A stretch of DNA of 5,774 nucleotides from Acidimicrobiia bacterium (GCA_017882945.1 JADGON010000256.1:1-5774); one strand, 5' to 3'. Shown: positions 1 to 5,130, counted from the first letter of the stretch. Numbers and translations are program-made. Notes: generated by a model from the letters alone, not told the origin.

Positions 1-333
1 GCCCAGGCCGCCGGTCTCGACGCCGCGCTCGACGGGGCCGAGCTCGTCGTGACGGGCGAGGGCAAGCTCGACGTCACGAGCTTCGAAGGCAAGGTTGTCG
101 GCGGGGTGCTCGAGTGGGCCGCGGATGCCGGAGTTCCCCACCGCGCCGTGATCGTCGGCCAGGCCACGGACGCGGCACGCGAGGAGGCGAGCGTGCTGGG
201 TGACGTGCAGGTGCTTGCCCTCACCGACCGGGTCTGGCAAGCCGGTGAAGCATTTCAGCGTGCCGCGGTGCTCGTCGAGGAAGCCGCAGTCGAAGCCGGC
301 CGCCGCGCCCTCGGACGCAACGACGCGAGGTAG
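1..333 (+). CDS. Glycerate kinase, C-terminal part (5' end outside window)
   Basis: This is the last 110 codons of a gene open from the first base of the window and ending at TAG 331-333. The visible residues include TGEGKLD (18-24 of the fragment) followed by SFEGKV. This matches the conserved TGEGRLD...GK segment near the C-terminus of the type I glycerate kinase family (GarK/GlxK-like, about 370-380 aa), so roughly the last third is present. Family members phosphorylate D-glycerate with ATP, usually at the 2-position, feeding lower glycolysis in the cytoplasm. The rest of the fragment is an alternating Ala/Val-rich helix-strand pattern ending in a basic tail. The gene converges on gpgS with only 22 bp between stop codons and no obvious terminator. 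Because gpgS uses 3-phosphoglycerate, a shared glycerate theme is possible but not shown. The family call is firm; the phosphorylation position is not. Confidence 0.85.
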   Translation, partial: AQAAGLDAALDGAELVVTGEGKLDVTSFEGKVVGGVLEWAADAGVPHRAVIVGQATDAAREEASVLGDVQVLALTDRVWQAGEAFQRAAVLVEEAAVEAGRRALGRNDAR

Positions 334-355
334 CGCACGCCGGCGCGACCCCGGA

Positions 356-1291
356 TCAGGCGGACAGCTCTCGCGAGTGCTTGCGGCGGTACGCGGGAAT
401 CGTCTCGATCGCCGGCCGCTCGCGCACCTCGACCGCGATCGCCTCGGGCTTGGAGTCGTCGGTGTAGCGGAGGAGCTCCGCGGGTCCGAGGCGGTCCGTC
501 GCGATCCCGGCGCGACGCAGCGCGGTGACGAGGATCGCGGTCGCTTGCACACCGAGCTCGGCCAACGTCCGGTTGCGGTGCTCGCGCACACCGAGGTCGA
601 CCTGCGCGGTGGACGCGAGCCCGTACCGCTCGACGATGTCGACGAGGAGGGCGAGCTCCACGCCCCATCCTTCGACGAACGGAAGCGTCTCGAGCACCTC
701 ACGCCGCCCCGCGTACTCACCGGAGAGAGGTTGCACGAAGCGCGCGAGCTGCGGGAACAGCGTCGAGATCAGCGGGCGCGCCATGAGCTCGGTCACGCGA
801 CCGCCGCCTTGGGGCTGGTCGTGCAGCGGTCGCCGGTAGAAGCCCTTCACGAACGCGACCTCCGGCTGGGTGAGCAGTGGCCCGAGAAGGCCCGTCACGA
901 AGTGGTCACCGAAGTTCCGGATGTCGGCGTCGAGCCAGCAGAGGATGTCGCCCTCCGCGGCGTCGAGTGACTTCCACATCGCGTTGCCCTTCCCCGAGCC
1001 CGGCCCGGTCTCGGGCAGCACATCCTCGGTCGCGACGACCCGTGCACCCTCCCAGGACGCGACGGCGGCCGTGGCATCGGTCGAGCCGTCGTCGAGGACA
1101 AGAACCTCGTCGACGAGTGCGACCTCTTCCATCAGCGTGCGCCGGACGGTGGCCACGATGTGGCCGACTGTCGCCTCCTCGTCCCGGGCGGGGAGGCACA
1201 CGGACACGCTCAGCCCGAGCTCGGCCTTGATCTCGGCCAGCACGGCGGGCTGGAAGTCGTCGTGGCGCCAGGGCACCGGGAGAACGGGCAC
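356..1291 (-). CDS. gpgS: Glucosyl-3-phosphoglycerate synthase (GpgS, GT81 family)
   Basis: A 311-residue cytoplasmic glycosyltransferase expected to transfer glucose from an NDP-glucose to 3-phosphoglycerate. This is the first step to glucosylglycerate and, in mycobacteria, to methylglucose lipopolysaccharides. Visible GT-A features in order: nucleotide-sugar start PARDEEAT (34-41), DDGSTD (67-72), GSGKGNA (98-104), the metal-binding DAD (121-123), acceptor-loop GGGRVTEL (162-169), PLSGEY (188-193) and REHRNR (236-241), whose His/Arg correspond to the metal and phosphate contacts in the mycobacterial enzyme. Length is close to the family (about 320 aa). The start is GTG (complement of 1289-1291). 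No strong SD precedes it, so the exact start or a leaderless transcript is uncertain, but the N-terminus aligns well with known GpgS just before the first strand. It is transcribed divergently from the SAM-riboswitch operon. No GpgP phosphatase is visible in the window. Confidence 0.93.
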   Translation of the reverse strand: MPVLPVPWRHDDFQPAVLAEIKAELGLSVSVCLPARDEEATVGHIVATVRRTLMEEVALVDEVLVLDDGSTDATAAVASWEGARVVATEDVLPETGPGSGKGNAMWKSLDAAEGDILCWLDADIRNFGDHFVTGLLGPLLTQPEVAFVKGFYRRPLHDQPQGGGRVTELMARPLISTLFPQLARFVQPLSGEYAGRREVLETLPFVEGWGVELALLVDIVERYGLASTAQVDLGVREHRNRTLAELGVQATAILVTALRRAGIATDRLGPAELLRYTDDSKPEAIAVEVRERPAIETIPAYRRKHSRELSA

Positions 1292-1398
1292 GGTTTCCGA
1301 GGTTAGGCGGGCGACCGGCCATTCCGGGACGGGAACGCCGGCCCTGAATGACTGGCCGGAGGCTCGAGCGGTGCGCGAGACTCTTCCCCGACAACGCG
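1292..1398. other. Divergent spacer between gpgS and the SAM aptamer
   Basis: This non-coding stretch must hold the promoters of gpgS (leftward) and of the riboswitch operon (rightward). I cannot identify a convincing -35/-10 pair for either. It contains a 7-bp inverted repeat, CCGGCCA (1315-1321) and TGGCCGG (1353-1359), around a smaller TTCC/GGAA repeat (1322-1335). This could be an operator, or just a consequence of the base composition. Confidence 0.4.
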
Positions 1399-1490
1399 CT
1401 CATCCAGAGCGGCTGAGGGACGGGCCCTACGACGCCGCGGCAACCAGCGCCCCCACCAGGGGAGCCAGGTGCCAATGCCCGAACGATGAG
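1399..1490 (+). ncRNA. SAM riboswitch aptamer (S-box / SAM-I-like clan)
   Basis: The RNA is predicted to bind S-adenosylmethionine and switch off the downstream genes. P1 is CTCATC (1399-1404) paired perfectly with GATGAG (1485-1490). P2a is GCGGC (1409-1413) with GCCGC (1434-1438). A kink-turn follows, with tandem G-A pairs (G1415, A1416 opposite G1431, A1432). P2b is GGG (1417-1419) with CCC (1425-1427). The signature GGCAACC lies at 1439-1445. P3 is ACC (1443-1445) with GGT (1468-1470), capped by an inner CCCC/GGGG stem (1451-1454, 1459-1462). GGTGCCAAT follows at 1468-1476. The order and sequence match the S-box core. The usual P4 hairpin is almost absent: only 8 nt separate the CCAAT segment from the P1 3' strand. 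That resembles SAM-IV or SAM-I/IV variants. The aptamer lies 111 nt upstream of the ThrC-like start codon. Confidence 0.9.
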
Positions 1491-1493
1491 AGA

Positions 1494-1582
1494 GCCCTGA
1501 GTGCGGGCACCGGACCTCCGGACTCCGCTCGAGGCGCTCGAAACCAATGCGAGCGCGTCGAGACCGAACGGGAGACCGTTCG
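1494..1582 (+). promoter_or_regulatory. Riboswitch expression platform with hairpins
   Basis: Three hairpins lie between the aptamer and the SD. The first is GCCC/GGGC (1494-1497 with 1505-1508), directly after P1. The second is a 13-bp stem with a single G-G mismatch (1528-1540 with 1550-1562, 9-nt loop), the strongest in the region. The third is a perfect 6-bp stem CGAACG/CGTTCG (1565-1570 with 1577-1582), ending three bases before the SD. Two CTCC stretches (1516-1519 and 1523-1526) could pair with GGAG in the SD. No U-tract follows any stem, so control of translation initiation is more likely than intrinsic termination. The exact switch mechanism cannot be read from sequence alone. Confidence 0.5.
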
Positions 1583-1584
1583 CC

Positions 1585-1595
1585 AGGAGAAGGAG
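1585..1595 (+). promoter_or_regulatory. Shine-Dalgarno site fixing the ThrC-like start
   Basis: AGGAGAAGGAG gives two overlapping-strength SD cores. The second (AGGAG, 1591-1595) sits 6 nt before ATG 1602. It chooses this start over in-frame starts that extend upstream through the riboswitch, and it is the likely target of riboswitch masking. Confidence 0.8.
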
Positions 1596-1601
1596 AGCAA
1601 C

Positions 1602-2843
1602 ATGCCGTACGTATTGGGCCTTCGGTGTCGTGAGTGTGCGCGCGAATACGAGATCGCACCGATCTTCACCTGCGAGTGGTGCTTCGGGCCGCTCGAGGTC
1701 GCCTATGACTACGAGGCGATCTCCGGAGCGATCTCGCGGGAGAAGATCGCGGCCGGTCCCGCGAGCATCTGGCGCTACTCGGACCTCCTCCCGGTCGAGC
1801 GCAATCCCGCGGTGGACCTCGGTGCCGGCTTCACCCCGCTGGTGCGGGCCGACCGGCTCGCGTCGGAGCTCGGCCTGGGCGAGGTGTGGATCAAGAACGA
1901 CACGTTGAACCCCACGAACTCCTTCAAGGACCGCGTCACGTCCGTTGCGCTCTCCAAGGCGCTCGAGTTCGGGTTCAAGACCGCGGCGTGCGCGTCGACG
2001 GGCAACCTCGCGAACTCGGTCGCCGCGCACGCGGCGCACGCGGGCTTGCGCAGCTTCGTGTTCATCCCTGCGAACCTCGAGCAGGGCAAGATCATCACCA
2101 CTGCTGTGTACGGCGGCAACGTCGTCGCGATCGACGGCAACTACGACGACGTCAATCGCCTGTGCGCCGAGCTCGCGGGCATGTACCCGTGGGCGTTCGT
2201 CAACGTCAACGTCCGCACGTTCTACGCGGAGGGCTCGAGGACGTTGGCGTTCGAGACCGCGGAGCAGCTCGGGTGGGAGACGCCCGATCACGTCGTCGTT
2301 CCGGTCGCGAGTGGTTCGCTGCTCACCAAGATCCGCAAGGGCTTCGGCGAGCTGCACACGGTCGGGCTGCTCGACGAAGAGCCCAAGGTGCGGGTGTCCG
2401 GCGCGCAGGCGCTGGGTTGCTCGCCGGTCGCGGCGGCGTGGCTCAACGACACCGAGAACATCAAGCCGGTCAAGCCCAGCACGATCGCCAAGTCACTCGC
2501 GATCGGCAATCCGGCCGACGGGTACTTCGCGCTCGATGCGGTGCGCCAGACCGGTGGAGGGTTCGCGGCGGTCACCGACGAAGAGATCGTCGACGGGATG
2601 CGCCTGCTCGCGCGGACCGAAGGGATCTTCGCCGAGACTGCGGGCGGTGTGACCATCGCGACGCTCAGGCGGCTCGCCGATCAGGGTGTCGTGCGGCCCG
2701 ACGAGCGCGTCGTGGCCTACATCACGGGTCACGGCCTCAAGACCCTGGACGCGGTCGCAGACCAGGTTGGCCCGACGGCGACCATTCCGGCATCGCTCGA
2801 TGCGTTCCACGCCGCATTCGACCCGTCCACCTTCGACCAGTAG
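1602..2843 (+). CDS. thrC: Threonine synthase-family PLP enzyme with N-terminal zinc ribbon; possible O-phosphohomoserine-dependent homocysteine synthase
   Basis: A 413-residue fold-type II PLP enzyme. The N-terminus has a zinc-ribbon-like pair of CxxC motifs (C9, C12, C24, C27). The Schiff-base lysine is K109 in NPTNSFKDR (103-111). ASTGN (131-135) is the PLP/phosphate region, and ITGHGLK (374-380) is the C-terminal cofactor-proximal motif typical of ThrC. The family converts O-phosphohomoserine to threonine in the cytoplasm. Two context features argue for a different product here: a SAM riboswitch controls the gene, and a sulfur-carrier gene follows 13 bp downstream with coupled translation. 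Together they suggest thiocarboxylate-driven conversion of O-phosphohomoserine to homocysteine. I recall a Streptomyces ThrC-like/sulfur-carrier route (MetM/MetO) but cannot verify it here. Sequence differences from mycobacterial ThrC include Asn106 where that enzyme has Gly, and AETAGGV (344-350) in place of VEPASAAS. The family is certain; threonine versus homocysteine is open. Confidence 0.9.
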   Translation: MPYVLGLRCRECAREYEIAPIFTCEWCFGPLEVAYDYEAISGAISREKIAAGPASIWRYSDLLPVERNPAVDLGAGFTPLVRADRLASELGLGEVWIKNDTLNPTNSFKDRVTSVALSKALEFGFKTAACASTGNLANSVAAHAAHAGLRSFVFIPANLEQGKIITTAVYGGNVVAIDGNYDDVNRLCAELAGMYPWAFVNVNVRTFYAEGSRTLAFETAEQLGWETPDHVVVPVASGSLLTKIRKGFGELHTVGLLDEEPKVRVSGAQALGCSPVAAAWLNDTENIKPVKPSTIAKSLAIGNPADGYFALDAVRQTGGGFAAVTDEEIVDGMRLLARTEGIFAETAGGVTIATLRRLADQGVVRPDERVVAYITGHGLKTLDAVADQVGPTATIPASLDAFHAAFDPSTFDQ

Positions 2844-2846
2844 GAG
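2842..2846 (+). promoter_or_regulatory. Shine-Dalgarno overlapping the upstream stop codon
   Basis: AGGAG begins inside the TAG stop of the ThrC-like gene and lies 10 nt before ATG 2857. This arrangement implies translational coupling and a single transcript, so the sulfur carrier should fall under the same SAM control. Confidence 0.7.
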
Positions 2847-2856
2847 CGCGACCGTT

Positions 2857-3132
2857 ATGGCAACCATCCGCATCCCCACGCAGCTGCGTGAGCTCTCGGG
2901 CGGCGCCTCGGAGCTGACGATCGAAGGCGGAACCGTCAAGGAGCTCCTCGCCGGCCTCGACGCCGCGCACCCCGGCTTCGCCGAGCGGCTCCACGACGAG
3001 TCCGGCGGCCTGCGCCGCTTCGTCAACGTCTTCGTGGCCGACGAGGACATCCGGTTCCTCGACGGCATCGACACTCCCGTCGCCCCCGGCGAGGTGGTGA
3101 GCATCGTCCCGGCGGTCGCCGGGGGCGCCTGA
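2857..3132 (+). CDS. CysO/MoaD/ThiS-family ubiquitin-like sulfur carrier protein
   Basis: A 91-residue beta-grasp protein. RRFVNVFVADEDIRF (53-67) and the end VSIVPAVAGG (81-90) closely match the mycobacterial sulfur carrier CysO and the MoaD/ThiS family. In these proteins the C-terminal Gly-Gly is adenylated by an E1-like enzyme and converted to a thiocarboxylate that donates sulfide to a PLP enzyme. CysO serves the cysteine synthase CysM. Here the partner gene is the upstream ThrC-like enzyme, so the sulfur may go to homocysteine. Unlike CysO, the protein ends Gly-Gly-Ala: one residue follows the diglycine (89-90), so removal of Ala91, for example by a Mec-type JAMM peptidase, would be needed before activation. 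No E1, rhodanese or JAMM gene is visible in the window. A molybdopterin role (MoaD) is less likely given the neighbours. Confidence 0.88.
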   Translation: MATIRIPTQLRELSGGASELTIEGGTVKELLAGLDAAHPGFAERLHDESGGLRRFVNVFVADEDIRFLDGIDTPVAPGEVVSIVPAVAGGA

Positions 3133-3168
3133 CCCGGCCCGTTGGGTGCACGCGGGATCCGCGTTGGG

Positions 3169-3187
3169 TAAGGTATCCCTTACCTCA
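3169..3187 (+). promoter_or_regulatory. DtxR/IdeR-type metal-regulator operator before the iron permease
   Basis: TAAGGTATCCCTTACCTCA agrees with the IdeR/DtxR consensus TWAGGTWAGSCTWACCTWA at 16 of 19 positions by my hand alignment. It overlaps a perfect 7-bp inverted repeat, GGTAAGG/CCTTACC (3167-3173 with 3178-3184). It lies about 21 bp before the chosen GTG of the FTR1 permease, where a bound repressor would block transcription when metal is plentiful. A DtxR-family gene is encoded directly beyond the permease. Confidence 0.75.
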
Positions 3188-3208
3188 CCTGACCAAGGGT
3201 TGGATCTC

Positions 3209-4273
3209 GTGTTCCCAACGTTCGTCATCGGCCTGCGCGAGTGCATGGAAGCGGCCTTGATCATCGGGATCATCGCCACGTTCCTGGGCCAGCAGGGCCG
3301 GAGCGACGCGTTGCGGGCGATGTGGCTCGGGGTGACCGTCGCCCTGGTGCTCTGCACCGGTGTCGCGGTCGGGCTGCGGATCGCCGAGGAGAACCTCCCG
3401 CAACGCCAGCAGGACGGCCTCGAGACGATCGTGGGTCTCCTGGCGGTCGCGATGGTGACCGGGATGATCTTCTGGATGCGCCGTCACGCCCGCGGGCTCA
3501 AAGGGGACCTCGAAGGCAAGGCGGCGGCTGCGCTGGCCGCGGGGTCGGTCGGGACGCTGGTGTTCATGGCCTTCCTCGCCGTGCTTCGTGAGGGACTCGA
3601 GACGGCCGTCTTCCTGCTTGCCGCGTTCCAGGCCGCCGGCGATCCTCTGGCTGCAGGTGGCGGTGCCGTGCTCGGCATCATCGTGGCGGCGGCGGTGGGC
3701 TACGGGATCTACCGCGGCGGGGTACGGCTGAACCTGGAGCGCTTCTTCCGCTTCACCGGATTCGTGCTCGTGCTGCTGGCCGCCGGGCTCCTGGCGACCG
3801 CGGCGCACACGGCACACGAAGCCGGCTGGCTCGAGATCGGCCAGACCCAGGTCTTCAGCCTGCGCTGGCTCGTGGCTCCCGGCTCCCTCCGCTCGGCACT
3901 GCTGACCGGCATGCTCGGGATCCAACCCGAGCCGGTCGTCGCCGAAGTGATCGTCTGGCTCGCCTACGCGGTACCCATGGGCTTGCTCGTCCTGTGGCCG
4001 TCGCGCCCCAAGCGCGCCCGCCAGCTGCGGACGTCGCCGGTGACGGTGGGTGTGGTTGCCGTCGTCGCGGTGGTGCTGGCCGGTTGCAGCTCGTCGGGAT
4101 CCGACAACGGCGCAGCGGAGTCCAGCGGGGTCAAACAGCCCGTGCCGATCCAGCGGCGGCTCGCCGCCGACGACGCGCTGAACGAGTCCATCGAGCACAC
4201 CTCGAGCGCGACCTTCGCGGTTCCTCCGGGCGCCAGCCGCCCGGGGTGGGTCGGCGAGACGCTCTTCTCCTGA
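3209..4273 (+). CDS. efeU: FTR1/EfeU-family iron permease with lipobox-bearing C-terminal tail
   Basis: A polytopic inner-membrane protein for high-affinity iron uptake, about 354 residues from GTG 3209. It has two REXXE iron motifs, RECME (10-14) in the first helix and REGLE (127-131) in the fourth. About seven hydrophobic segments run to residue 263. The start is chosen because FPTFVIGLRE begins the first helix as in the family and AAGGG (3195-3199) sits 9 nt upstream. A longer in-frame GTG at 3146 would add 21 polar residues encoded by the operator region, which is unlikely. EfeU proteins are usually about 270-280 aa. Here some 85 extra residues follow: a basic stretch RPKRAR, then the hydrophobic segment VTVGVVAVVAVV, then LAGC (290-293), then a Ser/Gly/Asp-rich tail. 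This looks exactly like a lipoprotein signal fused to the permease. EfeO and EfeB partners are not in view. Confidence 0.88.
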   Translation: MFPTFVIGLRECMEAALIIGIIATFLGQQGRSDALRAMWLGVTVALVLCTGVAVGLRIAEENLPQRQQDGLETIVGLLAVAMVTGMIFWMRRHARGLKGDLEGKAAAALAAGSVGTLVFMAFLAVLREGLETAVFLLAAFQAAGDPLAAGGGAVLGIIVAAAVGYGIYRGGVRLNLERFFRFTGFVLVLLAAGLLATAAHTAHEAGWLEIGQTQVFSLRWLVAPGSLRSALLTGMLGIQPEPVVAEVIVWLAYAVPMGLLVLWPSRPKRARQLRTSPVTVGVVAVVAVVLAGCSSSGSDNGAAESSGVKQPVPIQRRLAADDALNESIEHTSSATFAVPPGASRPGWVGETLFS

Positions 4274-4279
4274 ACCGAG

Positions 4280-4945
4280 CTACGCGACCTCGGCGGTGAC
4301 CCACATCAGCGTGGCGATCGGTGTGGGCACCTCGTGCTCGCCCGACGGGGTCTTGACGGTCACGCCGTTCGGCCCGCGTCCGACCACGGTGGCACGCAGA
4401 CCCGGGATGAGGAGCGCTTCGGCCAGCAGGTTGAGCGCGTCGTCGTCGAGCTCGATCTTCTCGCTGATCCGGACGACCTCGACGGGCCCGTCCTTCGAGT
4501 CCACGAGCGTCGTGCGGGGCTTGGAGGCCTGCTCGCGCTTCGTGCCCGGGATCGGGTTGCCGTGGGGGCAGGTGGCGGGGTCGCCGAGCAGCAGGACGAG
4601 CTTCTCCTCGACCTCGGCGGAGATGGCGTGCTCCCAGCGGTCGGCCTCCCGGTGGACCTTCTCCCACTCGAGCCCGATGACGTCGACGAGGAGCCGCTCG
4701 GCGAGCCGGTGGCGCCGCACGACCGAGGTCGCGAGATCCCGGCCCTTCTTGGTGAGGCGGAGGCTGCGGTCCGCCATGAGCTCGGTGTAGCCCCCGCCGA
4801 CGAGGCGGTTCACCTGCTCCGAGACCGCGGGCGCCGACACCTTCAGGCGCTCGACCAGCCGAGCCCGGATGGGGGTGATGCCCTCTTCCTCGAGCTCGAG
4901 GATCGTCTCGAGGTACTCCTCGGTGGCATCGTGCATCTCGGCCAT
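4280..4945 (-). CDS. DtxR/IdeR-family metal-dependent transcriptional repressor
   Basis: A 221-residue regulator with an N-terminal winged helix (recognition helix SAPAVSEQVNRL, 37-48), a dimerisation/metal domain and a C-terminal SH3-like domain (about 150-221), as in IdeR. HRLAERLLVDVIGL (79-92), RWEH (103-106) and HGNPIPG are near-identical to IdeR. Ancillary-site ligands H79, E83 and H98 are kept, as are E105 and H106 of the primary site. IdeR Met10 and Cys102 are replaced by Glu10 and Asp102, which resembles the carboxylate ligands of MntR (Asp8, Glu99). Gln43, a DNA contact in IdeR, is Glu43. The start at ATG (complement 4943-4945) aligns exactly with IdeR, and AAGG precedes it closely. 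An upstream in-frame ATG (complement 5057-5059) would add 38 atypical residues encoded in the groL operator region. The gene ends 6 bp from the iron permease stop, and the operator in front of that permease is a plausible target. Iron versus manganese sensing is open. Confidence 0.92.
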   Translation of the reverse strand: MAEMHDATEEYLETILELEEEGITPIRARLVERLKVSAPAVSEQVNRLVGGGYTELMADRSLRLTKKGRDLATSVVRRHRLAERLLVDVIGLEWEKVHREADRWEHAISAEVEEKLVLLLGDPATCPHGNPIPGTKREQASKPRTTLVDSKDGPVEVVRISEKIELDDDALNLLAEALLIPGLRATVVGRGPNGVTVKTPSGEHEVPTPIATLMWVTAEVA

Positions 4946-5029
4946 GGAGCCTTGAGCGTACGCCGCCGCGGGCACGAAGCGCGGAGGTGGGAGCGGCCCG
5001 GGGAGGCGCGCGGGGTACCCCTCGTCGAA

Positions 5030-5056
5030 CTTGCACTCGCCCTGCCAGAGTGCCAA
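5030..5056 (+). promoter_or_regulatory. Degenerate upstream CIRCE-like element
   Basis: CTTGCACTC (5030-5038), 9-nt spacer, GAGTGCCAA (5048-5056). Compared with CIRCE (TTAGCACTC-N9-GAGTGCTAA), the left arm differs at two positions and the right arm at one, with the spacer length exact. It starts 33 bp (about three helical turns) before the clear CIRCE, so paired HrcA binding is plausible. Confidence 0.6.
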
Positions 5057-5059
5057 CAT
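5031..5059 (+). promoter_or_regulatory. Candidate groL promoter within the upstream CIRCE
   Basis: TTGCAC (5031-5036) is a good -35. Seventeen bases later CAACAT (5054-5059) is a poor -10 with three of six consensus matches. The spacing is right and transcription would start near the canonical CIRCE, but the -10 is weak. Confidence 0.35.
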
Positions 5060-5062
5060 GGA

Positions 5063-5089
5063 CTAGCACTCAGACAGACCGAGTGCTAA
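5063..5089 (+). promoter_or_regulatory. CIRCE operator (HrcA binding site)
   Basis: CTAGCACTC (5063-5071), 9-nt spacer, GAGTGCTAA (5081-5089). It matches the CIRCE consensus at every arm position except the first base. CIRCE is bound by HrcA, which represses chaperonin genes until heat or misfolded protein titrates GroEL. It lies 60 bp before the groL start, inside or next to the leader. Confidence 0.95.
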
Positions 5090-5130
5090 TCCACTGCAGC
5101 TCCACGCAGCCACTCCGTCCCACCGATGAC

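Noticed and set aside
1399..1490. Classic SAM-IV riboswitch
   Set aside because: The kink-turn in P2 and the GAGGGAC...GGCCC sequence are SAM-I features. I see no clear downstream pseudoknot partner for the P3 loop, so I kept the broader clan name.
870..1601. In-frame upstream extension of the ThrC-like protein
   Set aside because: It would run through the reverse strand of gpgS and the riboswitch aptamer. The zinc-ribbon N-terminus and strong SD support ATG 1602.
906..2357. A 483-codon open frame on the minus strand, opposite the ThrC-like gene and running into gpgS in another frame
   Set aside because: Its composition is Arg/Ala/Gly-rich with no recognisable domain, it is antisense to two clearly conserved proteins, and such frames are expected in GC-rich DNA.
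3146..3208. Longer GTG start for the iron permease
   Set aside because: The additional residues would be encoded by the DtxR-type operator and leader, and the FTR1 family begins at the first membrane helix.
4130..4273. EfeO (cupredoxin or peptidase M75 domain) fused to the permease
   Set aside because: The tail is too short and shows none of the expected motifs; only a lipobox and a low-complexity linker are visible.
4275..4293. Bidirectional terminator between the convergent permease and regulator genes
   Set aside because: Only a 5-bp CCGAG/CTCGG stem with no T-run can be drawn, and it overlaps the coding end of the regulator.
4946..5059. Longer start for the DtxR-family regulator
   Set aside because: The extra 38 residues have no match to IdeR/DtxR, their coding starts inside the groL operator region, and the shorter form aligns exactly at residue 1.
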